Positions 16,894-27,680 of a DNA stretch of 43,822 nucleotides are shown piece by piece. The translations under genes and the position numbers were made by a program. This DNA is from an uncultured Bacteroidales bacterium (GTDB taxonomy: Bacteria; Bacteroidota; Bacteroidia; Bacteroidales; Bacteroidaceae): NCBI GenBank assembly GCA_902782245.1, contig CACZMI010000010.1, positions 1-43,822 on the forward strand, given 5' to 3'. The notes beneath the pieces were generated by a model that did no database searches, was not told where the DNA came from, and worked only from the letters and a program-made list of their open reading frames with translations. Every line of letters begins with the position of its first letter. Within the stretch, counting starts at the first letter, position 1.

Positions 16894-18327
16894 ATGGAAG
16901 ACAAAGTAATTGTTGCAATTGAACTTGGTTCATCCAAGATCTCGGGCGTGGCGGGTCAGATCATGACTGACGGCTCGCTCAAGGTGCTGGCATACGCCGG
17001 CGTTCCGTCATCGTCATGTATCCGTCATGGCGCTGTATACAATCTGGACAAGACAGCCAATGCAATTGCTGAGGTGGTGGAACGGCTCAATGCTATCCTT
17101 TCCACCAGTATCGAGAAGGTTTACGTAGGCTACAATGCCAAGGGCCTGAAGTCGATAATCAGCAGGGTGGAGCATCAGTTTGATGAGGAAACCGTAGTGA
17201 GTCAGGATATTATTGATGTGATGTTCCAGCAGTGCAGTGAGATAGAGTATGACGGTTATGTAAACCTGTTCCAGGAGTCACAGGAGTATGTCGTCGACAA
17301 CAAGCGCGGAACGGAGACTGACCCCATCGGCGTGGCCTGCCGTTCACTCGGCGGCAGTTATCTGAACATCCTGCTCAAGAAACAGGTGGCCGATTACATT
17401 GCACAGTGCTTTATGATGGCACAGGTGGAGATTGTGGACGGTTACGTTGCACCCATGTCCGAGGCCGATTCCATCCTGACCGATGACGATCGCCAGCAAG
17501 GCTGCGTTCTGGTTGACTACGGTGCTGACACCACCACCGTATCGGTCTACAAGAACGGCATGCTGCGTTACCTGAGAGTCATTCCGTTGGGCAGCGCGCT
17601 GATTACACGTGACCTTGCGGCGATACTCAAGATAGAACCCGAGCAGGCCGAGCAGATAAAGTGCACCTACGGACTGTGCAACCTTATAGGCAGCCAGGAT
17701 GCCGGCGAGACAATAATGATCAATGACAGCAAGGTGCTGCTCAAGGACATAGGCGATATAATCGAGGCCCGTAACGAGGAGATTATCCGTAACGTATGCG
17801 CGCAGATCAAGGCTTCCGGTTACGGAGAGGTTCTGTATGCCGGAATAGTTCTGACCGGCGGCGGCTCACAGCTGCGTCAGCTGGATCAGGTGTTTGTCAA
17901 ACTGATGCCTTCAATGCGCCGTCCGCGCGTGGTTACCGAACCCACCTGTGGCGTAACATGGATTGAGCCCAGTTGGAAGCGCGGCGACGGCTCACAGCTG
18001 GCACTGCTTTCAGTCATGGCCGAGGGTGACGAGAACTGCTGTGAACTGCCCAAGATGGATGAGATAGAAAACATATCGGCCGAGAATCAGGATAAGGTGA
18101 TTCAGAGAGATCTCTTTACACCAAACGGCGAGAGTGCTCAGGCTGTGATTGACCGCCAGGAGCAGGAGGAGCGTGAGAGGGCGGCCGCCAGGAAAGAGGA
18201 GGAGGCTGCCGCAAAAGAGGAGGAGGCCGAAAAGAACCGTTCCAAGAAGGTCAGTGTGTTTAAGCGTTGGGTTGACAATGTCATGAACATGGGTGAGAGT
18301 TTCTTTGAGGATAAAGATAACAATTGA
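16894..18327 (+). CDS. ftsA: Cell division protein FtsA
   Basis: FtsA is the actin-like ATPase that tethers FtsZ to the inner membrane. The 477-residue protein begins IVAIELGSSKISGVAG, the phosphate-1 motif of the actin fold. It later shows LVDYGADTTTVSVYKNG (phosphate-2) and GIVLTGGGSQLRQL (adenosine motif). At about residues 425-450 there is a strongly charged Glu/Lys/Ala-rich linker. It is followed by a C-terminal amphipathic segment VFKRWVDNVMNMGESFF, the expected membrane-targeting sequence. The gene is five bases after ftsQ and two bases before ftsZ. Confidence 0.96.
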   Translation: MEDKVIVAIELGSSKISGVAGQIMTDGSLKVLAYAGVPSSSCIRHGAVYNLDKTANAIAEVVERLNAILSTSIEKVYVGYNAKGLKSIISRVEHQFDEETVVSQDIIDVMFQQCSEIEYDGYVNLFQESQEYVVDNKRGTETDPIGVACRSLGGSYLNILLKKQVADYIAQCFMMAQVEIVDGYVAPMSEADSILTDDDRQQGCVLVDYGADTTTVSVYKNGMLRYLRVIPLGSALITRDLAAILKIEPEQAEQIKCTYGLCNLIGSQDAGETIMINDSKVLLKDIGDIIEARNEEIIRNVCAQIKASGYGEVLYAGIVLTGGGSQLRQLDQVFVKLMPSMRRPRVVTEPTCGVTWIEPSWKRGDGSQLALLSVMAEGDENCCELPKMDEIENISAENQDKVIQRDLFTPNGESAQAVIDRQEQEERERAAARKEEEAAAKEEEAEKNRSKKVSVFKRWVDNVMNMGESFFEDKDNN

Positions 18328-18329
18328 TT

Positions 18330-19541
18330 ATGAACCAGGATATTAAAGAATTTGAGGAGAAAGAGATTCTCCCGTTTGACTTTCCTACCGAATCACGTAA
18401 GATAATCAAGGTTATCGGCGTGGGCGGCGGTGGCAGCAATGCTGTCAAGAATATGTACCGGGAGGGTATCCACGATGTTGTTTTTGTGATAGCAAATACA
18501 GACCAGCAGGCACTTGCCGACTCGGATATACCCATCAAACTCCAGTTGGGCCGTCAGACCACTAATGGTTTGGGAGCCGGTAATGATCCTGAGGTGGCGC
18601 GCAAAGCCGCCGAGGAGAGTCTTGACGATATCAAGGCGCAGTTCAAGGATGATACCCAGATGGTGTTCATCACCGCAGGTATGGGCGGCGGTACCGGAAC
18701 CGGTGCGGCTCCTGTGATTGCCAAATGTGCCAAAGAGTGCGGAATGCTTACCGTGGGTATTGTGACCATCCCGTTCAAGTTTGAGATGCGGCCCAAGATC
18801 AAGCAGGCTCTCAAGGGCGTGCGCGAGATGTCACAGTATGTCGATGCCCTGCTTGTTATCAGCAACGAGAAACTGCTTGAGATATACCCGGACAAGAGTG
18901 TTGCCACCGGATTCCTGCATGTGGATGAAACTCTGACCACTGCAACCAAGAGCATAGCCGAGCTCATTACCTGCCGTGGTATAATAAACCTTGACTTCCG
19001 TGATGTCAACAAGGTCTTGAAGAATGGCGGCGTAGCGATAATGAGTACCGGTATAGCCAAGGGTGAGAATCGTGTGAACCAGGCTTTTGATGCAGCCCTG
19101 AAATCACCTCTGCTCTATAACAACGATATCCATAAAGCCAAGAAGATTCTGTTCAATATCTATCAGAGCACACAGCAGGAACATCAGCTTATGCTTGACG
19201 AGATGAATGAGGTGCGACACTTCATGGACAAGTTCGAGGATAAGAACATTGAAGTTATCTGGGGCCTTGCCAATGATGATTCTCTGACAGATGAGGTTAA
19301 GATAACGGTTCTGGCTACCGGATTCGGCATGGACAATCTGCCTCTTATGGATGATGAGGAGGTTGTTGATACGGTCATTGAAGGCCTGTATGGTGACCGT
19401 GTCGACAAGCGTCAGCTCTATTTATATGAGATGACCGATGCCGATCTGGACAATGATGCACTGATTGATGCCATCGAGGCATCACCTACATATCTGCGTA
19501 ATACTGTGGGATTATCTGAACTTAAGGCTCTGCGTGCCTAA
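18330..19541 (+). CDS. ftsZ: Cell division GTPase FtsZ
   Basis: FtsZ is the tubulin-like GTPase that forms the division ring. The 403-residue protein shows the nucleotide-binding GVGGGGSNAV from G30, the tubulin signature GMGGGTGTG at residues 117-125, and the T7 synergy loop N220-L-D-F-R-D225, which completes the active site of the next subunit. After the core (ending near VLATGFG) there is an acidic linker and a segment SPTYLRN that resembles the conserved FtsZ C-terminal peptide (PxYLR/PxFLR), followed by about 12 more residues. The ATG at 18330 is preferred over a TTG at 18324 that overlaps the ftsA stop. Its stop codon overlaps the stop of convergent recO, so no terminator lies between them. 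Confidence 0.97.
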   Translation: MNQDIKEFEEKEILPFDFPTESRKIIKVIGVGGGGSNAVKNMYREGIHDVVFVIANTDQQALADSDIPIKLQLGRQTTNGLGAGNDPEVARKAAEESLDDIKAQFKDDTQMVFITAGMGGGTGTGAAPVIAKCAKECGMLTVGIVTIPFKFEMRPKIKQALKGVREMSQYVDALLVISNEKLLEIYPDKSVATGFLHVDETLTTATKSIAELITCRGIINLDFRDVNKVLKNGGVAIMSTGIAKGENRVNQAFDAALKSPLLYNNDIHKAKKILFNIYQSTQQEHQLMLDEMNEVRHFMDKFEDKNIEVIWGLANDDSLTDEVKITVLATGFGMDNLPLMDDEEVVDTVIEGLYGDRVDKRQLYLYEMTDADLDNDALIDAIEASPTYLRNTVGLSELKALRA

Positions 19542-20266
19542 CCGAATACCGTCTCCAATACTTCAATTGACTTGAGAGAGGGGAAAGCGGGTATGTGAAG
19601 ACGGAAATAAGTGTTGAGCGCATTAAGCAGCATGACGCGTTCCTGACCTGTCAGGGGCGCGTCTTTCATACTCTCAAGGCTGCTGTTCATCAGAAGGCTG
19701 AGTTTGTATGACAGTTCTGCGGGGATATATTCCGTATGTTTGGGCAGCAGTGGAGTGAAGCAGCCTTCACGCATATCCAGCACATATCCCGGTTTATATT
19801 CATCGGTGTTAGGACATATTCCTATGTGTCCGGCGGTGCCTATCATGAATGCAATGTGGAAATTGGAGAAACTTCCCATTGGGGCTTTGTCGAACCACAA
19901 GAGTGATTCTGTCATGAAACGGAACAGGGACGGGTTGCTCTGCTCTCCCTTAAGTGCATATGTGAGAAACTCCGACAGAAACAGTGTAATGGCGCTTTTC
20001 ATAGGGTTCCGCGGTATATCCCCGTAAGGCGCGCAGTTCTTGATCTCCTTGATGTGCTGAAGTGATTCGGTGGGAATGTATTCGGCCTGGAACTCAAGTT
20101 GTGTCATAGGCTGTAGCAGTGTGTTGCGGCTGGCATTCTTGCCGGTCTTGGAAATAAACCAGATGAACGGCACCATACCGTGCCGGCTGGTGAAAACGTG
20201 AGCTACGCTTGTCCTGTCGTTATGCCTCACTGAACTTATCAGTATTCCTGTTTCGGGCTGCCACAT
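19538..20266 (-). CDS. recO: DNA repair protein RecO
   Basis: RecO loads RecA onto SSB-coated single-stranded DNA together with RecF and RecR. The 242-residue protein has the expected length and the RecO pattern: an N-terminal OB-fold starting GILISSVRHNDRTSVAHVFTS, then LLQPMTQLEF, and an alpha-helical C-terminal domain. The Bacteroidetes form is divergent and lacks the Cys zinc-binding cluster of some RecO proteins; I see none here. The identification relies on overall resemblance, not on a catalytic motif. The gene converges on ftsZ with overlapping stop codons. The upstream side faces the promoter of tRNA-Glu/rpsT, making that region divergent. Confidence 0.85.
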   Translation of the reverse strand: MWQPETGILISSVRHNDRTSVAHVFTSRHGMVPFIWFISKTGKNASRNTLLQPMTQLEFQAEYIPTESLQHIKEIKNCAPYGDIPRNPMKSAITLFLSEFLTYALKGEQSNPSLFRFMTESLLWFDKAPMGSFSNFHIAFMIGTAGHIGICPNTDEYKPGYVLDMREGCFTPLLPKHTEYIPAELSYKLSLLMNSSLESMKDAPLTGQERVMLLNALNTYFRLHIPAFPSLKSIEVLETVFG

Positions 20267-20312
20267 GTGTTCTGCTCTGTGGTACGAAGATATAAAAAAA
20301 TACTGGAGAAAG

Positions 20313-20343
20313 TTTGCCGTTTGGAAAAATGTAACTACTTTTG
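20313..20343 (+). promoter_or_regulatory. Consensus Bacteroidetes promoter TTTG-N19-TACTTTTG for tRNA-Glu and rpsT
   Basis: The -33 element TTTG (20313-20316) is separated by 19 bases from an exact -7 element TACTTTTG (20336-20343). Both parts and the spacing fit the known primary-sigma consensus of this phylum. Transcription should start near 20348, about 40 bases before tRNA-Glu. No second promoter is seen before rpsT. Confidence 0.8.
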
Positions 20344-20387
20344 CATCCGCTTTATAGGGCAGCCTCTCCAGAGGTTACCGGAAGGAT

Positions 20388-20459
20388 GGCGCGTTCGTAT
20401 ATCGGCTAGTACTCAAGATTTTCATTCTTGCAAGATGAGTTCGACTCTCATACGCGCTA
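20388..20459 (+). tRNA. tRNA-Glu (anticodon TTC)
   Basis: The acceptor stem is GGCGCGT with ACGCGCT (the first pair is G-T). The anticodon stem CAAGA/TCTTG encloses the loop TTTTCAT, placing TTC at positions 34-36 (glutamate). The T arm is ATGAG, TTCGACT, CTCAT. The discriminator is A, and CCA is not encoded. The promoter upstream is strong, and only 30 bases without a clear terminator separate it from rpsT. A palindrome AAAAAACGTTTTTT lies in that gap. Confidence 0.93.
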
Positions 20460-20489
20460 CAAATTGATAATTAAAAAACGTTTTTTATA

Positions 20490-20744
20490 ATGGCAAATCA
20501 CAAATCAGCCCTCAAGGCTATCAGAAAGAGCGAGAAGAGAAGACTTCACAACCGTTATTATGCAAAGACCATGCGTAATGCAGTTCGTCAGCTTCGCGCT
20601 ATGACCAACAAGGAGGAGGCTGCTGCAACCTATCCCAAGGTTCAGAAGATGCTGGACAAGCTGGCTAAGACCAAGCTCATCCACAAGAACAAGGCCGCTA
20701 ACCTGAAGTCAAAGCTCTGCGCTCACATCGCTAAGCTCGCTTAA
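20490..20744 (+). CDS. rpsT: 30S ribosomal protein S20
   Basis: This is an 84-residue, strongly basic protein beginning [20 protein letters not shown], the recognisable start of bS20, which binds 16S rRNA in the small subunit. The Ala/Lys-rich helical remainder ([20 protein letters not shown]) and the length are also typical. It follows tRNA-Glu by 30 bases with no promoter of its own, so it is probably made from a tRNA-rpsT transcript cut by tRNA 5' and 3' processing (inference). A hairpin terminator follows 42 bases downstream. Confidence 0.97.
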   Translation: MANHKSALKAIRKSEKRRLHNRYYAKTMRNAVRQLRAMTNKEEAAATYPKVQKMLDKLAKTKLIHKNKAANLKSKLCAHIAKLA

Positions 20745-20785
20745 CACAAAAGGGACGGTTCCCTCTGTGTCAGTTAGTAAAAAAT

Positions 20786-20814
20786 AGGTTGGAATTTTTT
20801 CCAACCTTTTTTTT
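20786..20814. terminator. Bidirectional hairpin terminator between rpsT and gyrB
   Basis: AGGTTGGAA (20786-20794) pairs with TTCCAACCT (20799-20807) around a four-T loop. A run of T follows on the plus strand and a run of A precedes (20779-20784), so the hairpin can stop transcription from rpsT and from gyrB. Confidence 0.85.
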
Positions 20815-20877
20815 ACGCGACCGGAGGGAGCCAAGCGACGGAACGGAGCGTTTTTGCGATAGCAAAATAAAATAAGG

Positions 20878-22901
<2,024 letters not shown>

Positions 22902-22989
22902 TCATATCACATTGTTTAAAAATGATAATTTTACATCACTTTTTTGTAAGTATTATAGGGGTTTACGCATCTGTTTGGAATGCTTTTTG

Positions 22990-22997
22990 TATTTTTG
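22990..22997 (+). promoter_or_regulatory. TAnnTTTG -7 box (TATTTTTG) for the HTH-cupin/acyl-CoA ligase operon
   Basis: An exact match to TAnnTTTG lies 41 bases before the ATG at 23039. A TTTG at 22974-22977 is too close (12 bases) to be an ideal -33 box. This is the only promoter-like site for the four genes that follow, whose gaps are eight bases or less. Confidence 0.5.
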
Positions 22998-23038
22998 CCC
23001 GATGAAAATGAATATACTGCATAAATATACAAATAATC

Positions 23039-23614
23039 ATGAATCCGAAAGTACCAGTAGGTAAGAAAATCCGCTCTCTGAGAGAGTCCAAGCAGATGGA
23101 GATTGAGGTCTTGGCCGAACGCGCACAGCTGACCGTAGATCAAGTAAAGGCTATAGAGAATGACGGCCCGCTGCCGGGTCTGGCTCCTCTGATAAAGATA
23201 GCCCGTGTGCTGGGTGTACGACTGGGTACTTTCCTGGATGACCAGCAGAGTGTGGGTGCGGTGGTAAGCCGCGCCAGCGAGGAGCGTGAGAGCGTAAGAT
23301 TCTCAAACCACGCCGCCGAGGGTCATGAGAACATGATATATCACTCACTCTCCGAGGGTAAGGACAACCGCCACCTGGAGCCTTTCGTGATCGATATACT
23401 TCCCGATAAGGATCCCAAGTTCGATCTCTCCACCCATGAGGGCGAGGAGTTCATTTACGTACTGGACGGCCAGGTTGAGATCAACTATGGCAAGAACTCA
23501 TACGTTCTGGAGAAGGGTGACAGCATCTACTACGATTCAATTGTCAAACACCATGTTCACGGCTACAACGGTCAGAAGGCCCGCATACTTGCCGTGGTAT
23601 ACACTCCAATCTAA
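23039..23614 (+). CDS. HTH (XRE) plus cupin domain regulator, first copy
   Basis: This 191-residue protein joins an N-terminal XRE-type helix-turn-helix (about residues 6-65, KIRSLRESKQMEIEVLAERAQ onward) to a C-terminal cupin_2 barrel (about residues 110-190). The cupin has His/Glu/Gly motifs such as STHEGEEFIYVLDGQVEI and EKGDSIYYDS, then HHVHGY. Such HTH-cupin proteins are transcription regulators whose barrel binds a small ligand, in several known cases linked to acid or amine metabolism. The gene lies six bases before an acyl-CoA ligase gene and is followed by a second regulator/ligase pair. It therefore probably senses a substrate or product of those ligases (inference from context). 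The ligand is unknown. Confidence 0.9.
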   Translation: MNPKVPVGKKIRSLRESKQMEIEVLAERAQLTVDQVKAIENDGPLPGLAPLIKIARVLGVRLGTFLDDQQSVGAVVSRASEERESVRFSNHAAEGHENMIYHSLSEGKDNRHLEPFVIDILPDKDPKFDLSTHEGEEFIYVLDGQVEINYGKNSYVLEKGDSIYYDSIVKHHVHGYNGQKARILAVVYTPI

Positions 23615-23620
23615 CCTTAT

Positions 23621-25273
23621 ATGTATCAGTTATCAGAAAGAACTCTGGGCGATTGGCTTGAGCATTGGGCTCAGGTGACCCCGGACAAAGAATACATTGT
23701 CTACTCTGACCGCGACCTCCGTTTTACCTGGAAACAGTTCAACGAGAGGGTCGATGACATGGCACGCGGCCTTATTGCAATAGGTGTTACCAAAGGAACA
23801 CACGTAGGTTTGTGGGCACAGAACGTGCCTGACTGGCTTACGTTCCTGTACGCCTGCGCCAAGATAGGCGCGGTCTGCATTACCGTAAACACCAACTACA
23901 AGCAGAATGAGTTGGAGTACCTGTGCCAGGACTCCGATATGCACACCCTTTGCCTTACCGACGGCACATGGGAGAGCAACTACGTGGATATGGCTTACAC
24001 CATGCTGCCCGAACTTCGCGAATGCCAGCGCGGACATCTGGAGAGCAAGCGTTTCCCCAAACTCAAGAACGTGGTCTACATCGGCCAGGAGAAATACCGC
24101 GGCATGTACAACACCGCCGAGATACTGCTTCTGGGTGAGAATACCGATGATGACGAGTTCCAGCGTCTGCGCAAGTCAGTAAGCTGCCACGACGTGGTCA
24201 ATATGCAGTATACATCGGGTACCACAGGATTCCCCAAGGGAGTCATGCTGACCCATTACAACATAGCCAATGACGGATTCCTGACTGGTGAACACATGAA
24301 GTTCACTCAGGATGACAAGCTGTGCGTATGCGTTCCGCTGTTCCATTGCTTCGGCGTGGTTCTGGCCACAATGAACTGCCTTACCCACGGTTGTACCGAG
24401 GTGGTTGTGGAGCGTTTTGACCCGCTGGTTACGCTGGCATCGGTCCACAAGGAGCGTTGCACCGCACTCTACGGTGTGCCCACCATGTTCATTGCCGAAC
24501 TCAACCACCCCATGTTCGATATGTTTGACCTCTCATGCCTGCGTACGGGTATCATGGCAGGATCTCTCTGCCCGATAGAACTGATGCGCAAGGTTGAGGA
24601 GAAGATGTATCTGCATGTTACCAGCGTATACGGCCTTACCGAGTCTTCACCCGGTATGAGCCAGACCCGCATAGACGATCCCGATGAGGTGCGTTACACC
24701 ACCGTGGGACGTGACTATGAGTTCGTGGACGTCAAGGTGCTGGATCCCGAGACCAACAAGGAGGTCCCGGTTGGCGTTCAGGGTGAGATGTGCTGCAAGG
24801 GATTCAACGTGATGAAGGGTTACTACAAGAACCCCGAGGCTACAGCCGAGGTTATCGATGAGAACGGATACCTGCACTCCGGTGACCTGGGTGTGATGGA
24901 TGAGAACGGCAACTACCGCATTACCGGCCGTATCAAGGATATGATTATCCGCGGCGGTGAGAACATCTACCCGCGTGAGATTGAGGAGTTCCTCTATCAT
25001 CTGCCCGGCGTACGTGACGTACAGGTGGCAGGCGTTCCCTCCAAGAAATACGGTGAGGAGGTGGGTGCGTTCATCATCCTGGATGAGGGTGCCAAACTGA
25101 CCGAGGAGGAGGTACGTGACTGGTGTCGCGGCAAGATTGCCCGCTACAAGATACCCAAGTACGTATTCTTTGTCAAGGAGTATCCTCTTACCGGAAGCGG
25201 CAAGATTCAGAAATTCAAGTTGCGTGAACTTAGTCTTAAGCTTTGCGCCGAACAGGGAATAGAAGTTATCTGA
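23621..25273 (+). CDS. AMP-forming acyl-CoA ligase (ANL superfamily), first copy
   Basis: The 550-residue enzyme activates a carboxylic acid to acyl-AMP and then acyl-CoA. Visible motifs are the ATP-binding loop Y197[10 protein letters not shown]207, the aromatic/Thr motif YGLTESSPG, the hinge [20 protein letters not shown], and the catalytic lysine K528 in GSGKIQK. The whole chain aligns with bacterial medium/long-chain fatty acyl-CoA synthetases of the FadD/AMP-binding type, with no extra domain. The exact acid is not readable. It lies within a tight operon: six bases after the HTH-cupin gene and one base before the second HTH-cupin gene. The start ATG at 23621 gives the standard [17 protein letters not shown] opening. 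Confidence 0.92.
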   Translation: MYQLSERTLGDWLEHWAQVTPDKEYIVYSDRDLRFTWKQFNERVDDMARGLIAIGVTKGTHVGLWAQNVPDWLTFLYACAKIGAVCITVNTNYKQNELEYLCQDSDMHTLCLTDGTWESNYVDMAYTMLPELRECQRGHLESKRFPKLKNVVYIGQEKYRGMYNTAEILLLGENTDDDEFQRLRKSVSCHDVVNMQYTSGTTGFPKGVMLTHYNIANDGFLTGEHMKFTQDDKLCVCVPLFHCFGVVLATMNCLTHGCTEVVVERFDPLVTLASVHKERCTALYGVPTMFIAELNHPMFDMFDLSCLRTGIMAGSLCPIELMRKVEEKMYLHVTSVYGLTESSPGMSQTRIDDPDEVRYTTVGRDYEFVDVKVLDPETNKEVPVGVQGEMCCKGFNVMKGYYKNPEATAEVIDENGYLHSGDLGVMDENGNYRITGRIKDMIIRGGENIYPREIEEFLYHLPGVRDVQVAGVPSKKYGEEVGAFIILDEGAKLTEEEVRDWCRGKIARYKIPKYVFFVKEYPLTGSGKIQKFKLRELSLKLCAEQGIEVI

Positions 25274-25274
25274 G

Positions 25275-25832
25275 ATGGAAATAAACGAACAGATCAAACA
25301 GATGGCCATGCGTCTGCGCGGATTGCGCGAGGACCTGGAGATGACCGTCGAGGAGGTGGCCGATAAGTGCGGCATCACCCCTGATGAGTTGAAGAAATAT
25401 GAGTCGGGCGAATCGGACATTCCTATGAATTTCCTTTGCAACGCCGCCAACGTTCTGGGCGTGGAGCCTCTGGAACTGTTCTCGGGCGATGCACCCAACA
25501 TGTCCAGCTACTGGCTGGTACGTAAGGGCAAGGGTCCGGTAATAGAGCGCCAGAAAGCATACAAGTATCAGGCTCTGGCCATGGGATTCAAGCATGCCAA
25601 GGCATCGCCGTTCATCGTGACGGTCGATCCCAAGATGGAGGAGCACATGCACCTTAACTCACATGACGGACAGGAGTTCAACCTGGTGCTCAAAGGCACT
25701 CTGCTCTTGAGCATCGGCGGAAAAGAACTTACACTGAACCCTGGAGACAGCATATACTTTGATTCGACACAGCCCCACGGAATGAGGGCACTTAACGGCG
25801 AGCCCGCAAGGTTCCTTGCCATCATATTCTAA
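25275..25832 (+). CDS. HTH (XRE) plus cupin domain regulator, second copy
   Basis: The 185-residue protein has the same build as the one at 23039: an XRE helix-turn-helix in about residues 10-70 (MRLRGLREDLEMTVEEVADKCG) and a cupin barrel in about residues 110-185 (HLNSHDGQEFNLVLKGTLLLSIGG, NPGDSIYFDSTQPHGM). The two differ in many residues, so this is an old duplication or independent recruitment, not a recent copy. The ATG at 25275 is one base after the stop of the first ligase, and the gene precedes the second ligase by eight bases. As with the first copy, it probably senses a carboxylic acid or acyl-CoA and regulates this operon; that is inference from the arrangement. Confidence 0.9.
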   Translation: MEINEQIKQMAMRLRGLREDLEMTVEEVADKCGITPDELKKYESGESDIPMNFLCNAANVLGVEPLELFSGDAPNMSSYWLVRKGKGPVIERQKAYKYQALAMGFKHAKASPFIVTVDPKMEEHMHLNSHDGQEFNLVLKGTLLLSIGGKELTLNPGDSIYFDSTQPHGMRALNGEPARFLAIIF

Positions 25833-25840
25833 GCCTTACA

Positions 25841-27508
25841 ATGTTAGAGAAATACCTAAAGAAAGTTGAGTTTGATTCACTGGAGGATTTCCAGAAGAAT
25901 TTTGAGATAATAGTTCCGGACAACTTTAATTTCGGCTACGACGTGGTCGATGAGTGGGCCCGTACCAATCCAGACAAGCTGGCCCTGCTCTGGACCAACG
26001 ATGAGGGCGCCGAGGTACGTTACACCTTTGCCGACATAAAGCGAAAGAGTGACCAGGTGGCATCGTTCTACCAGTCACTGGGCATTGGCCGCGGCGACTG
26101 CGTTATGATGATGCTCAAGCGTCGTGCCGAGTTCTGGTTCTCAATCGTGGCCCTGCACAAGCTGGGCGCCGTGGCAATTCCCGCCACCCACCTGCTTACT
26201 CCCAAGGACCTCATCTATCGTGCCAATTCGGCCCATATAAAGATGATAGTAAGTGCCGATGAGCCCATCATGATACAGCATGTGAATGACTGCCTCAAGG
26301 ATGCGCCTTCGGTCAAGGTACTGGTGGCAACCGGTTCATACTGCGAGGGTAACTGGCACAGCATGGACGAGGGTATGAAGAATGCCGCTCCGTTTGTGCG
26401 TCCTGAATATGTGAATGACAACCACGATATATCGCTGCTGTACTTTACATCAGGTTCAAGCGGTAACCCCAAGATGGTGGCACACAATTTCCTCTATCCT
26501 CTGGGACATATAGTTACCGCCAAGTATTGGCACAACGTGAACGAGCAGAGCCTGCATCTTACCGTGGCCGATACCGGTTGGGGTAAGGCTGTATGGGGCA
26601 AGCTCTACGGACAGTGGCTGTCAGGTGCCGCAGTATTTGTGTATGACCACGAGAAGTTCACTCCCGCCAACATACTGGAGGCAATGGCCAAGTACAAGGT
26701 TACATCATTCTGCGCTCCCCCTACAATCTACCGTTATCTGATTCGTGAGGACCTGAGCCAGTATGACCTGAGCGCCCTCAAGTACTGCACCACTGCAGGT
26801 GAGCCGCTCAACCCCAGCGTGTTTGAGTTCTGGAAGGAGCATACCGGATTGGATATCCACGAGGGGTTCGGGCAGACCGAGACCGCAATGACCATCGGCA
26901 CATTCCCCTGGATGACTCCCAAACCCGGATCACTTGGCGTGCCCAATCCCGCATATGATATGGACCTTCTTACCAATGACGGACGTTCGGCCGAGGACGG
27001 TGAGAGCGGTGAGATCATACTGCATACCGATAAGCGTCTGCCTCTGGGTCTGTTTGAGGAGTACTACCATAATCCTGAACTTACCAAGACCGTACACAAC
27101 AACGGCATCTATCATACCGGTGATGTGGCTTGGCGTGACGGTAACGGCTACTACTGGTTTGTGGGCCGAACCGATGACGTTATCAAGAGCTCCGGTTACC
27201 GCATAGGACCGTTCGAGGTTGAGAGCGCCCTTATGACTCACCCCGCAGTTGTGGAGTGCGCCGTTACCGGTGTACCCGATGAGGTCCGTGGCCAGGTGGT
27301 CAAGGCTACCATCATTCTGGCCAAGGAGTATAAGGACCTGCCCGATAAGGAGGCACTTATCAAAGACATCCAGAACCACGTAAAGAAAGTATCCGCCCCC
27401 TACAAATATCCCCGCGTAGTGGAATTCGTAGACGAACTCCCCAAAACCATCAGCGGCAAAATAAAAAGGGTTGAAATACGTAACAAAGATTCGCAATTAG
27501 TGAAATAA
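25841..27508 (+). CDS. AMP-forming acyl-CoA ligase (ACSM/acetyl-CoA synthetase-like), second copy
   Basis: The 555-residue protein is a second ANL-superfamily ligase, clearly different from the first. Its ATP-binding loop is T203-SGSSGNPK211. It carries DTGWGKAVWGKLYGQW, GEPLNPSVFEFW and GFGQTETAM, which are typical of the medium-chain acyl-CoA synthetase (ACSM) and acetyl-CoA synthetase branch. The hinge is TGDVAWRDGNGYYWFVGRTDD, and the catalytic lysine is K540 in SGKIKR. It is likely to activate a short, branched or aromatic acid (inference from the branch). It ends in Leu-Val-Lys-stop within a 42-base inverted repeat shared with the convergent oxidoreductase gene. Confidence 0.92.
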   Translation: MLEKYLKKVEFDSLEDFQKNFEIIVPDNFNFGYDVVDEWARTNPDKLALLWTNDEGAEVRYTFADIKRKSDQVASFYQSLGIGRGDCVMMMLKRRAEFWFSIVALHKLGAVAIPATHLLTPKDLIYRANSAHIKMIVSADEPIMIQHVNDCLKDAPSVKVLVATGSYCEGNWHSMDEGMKNAAPFVRPEYVNDNHDISLLYFTSGSSGNPKMVAHNFLYPLGHIVTAKYWHNVNEQSLHLTVADTGWGKAVWGKLYGQWLSGAAVFVYDHEKFTPANILEAMAKYKVTSFCAPPTIYRYLIREDLSQYDLSALKYCTTAGEPLNPSVFEFWKEHTGLDIHEGFGQTETAMTIGTFPWMTPKPGSLGVPNPAYDMDLLTNDGRSAEDGESGEIILHTDKRLPLGLFEEYYHNPELTKTVHNNGIYHTGDVAWRDGNGYYWFVGRTDDVIKSSGYRIGPFEVESALMTHPAVVECAVTGVPDEVRGQVVKATIILAKEYKDLPDKEALIKDIQNHVKKVSAPYKYPRVVEFVDELPKTISGKIKRVEIRNKDSQLVK

Positions 27509-27680
27509 AGAGAATCGGGGTATACCCTCTTGGGACTCTCGCACCCACGCGAGACCAGTGGGAGGGGCCCGCGATAAAAAATATCGATTCTGGAACGATC
27601 AGTTTCGGAATCGATATTTTTTGTTGTGGGAGGGCAATGTCCCGAAGGGGGTATACCCCGATTTCTTTATTTCACTAATT
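27495..27680. repeat. Nested inverted repeat between convergent genes, including a bidirectional terminator
   Basis: The outer arms 27495-27536 and 27639-27680 are inverted copies of 42 bases that differ by one substitution and two single-base indels. Each arm starts inside the coding end of one gene: both genes end Leu-Val-Lys-stop with identical codons. Inside lies a perfect 15-bp stem, 27576-27590 with 27608-27622, AAAAAATATCGATTC and its complement. It ends in six T on either strand and forms a two-way terminator. A further small hairpin is CTCGC/GCGAG, and TGGGAGGG occurs as a direct repeat near both inner ends. Confidence 0.85.

Noticed and set aside
20815-20877. REP-like element in the GC-rich stretch between the two terminators
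   Set aside because: The GGAGGGAGCC / GGAACGGAGCG sequence looks repetitive, but a second copy is not present in this window, so a repeat family cannot be claimed.
27509-27666. Small gene or tRNA in the gap between the convergent operons
   Set aside because: The gap is filled by inverted repeats. No cloverleaf can be drawn, and short frames there only read through the stems.
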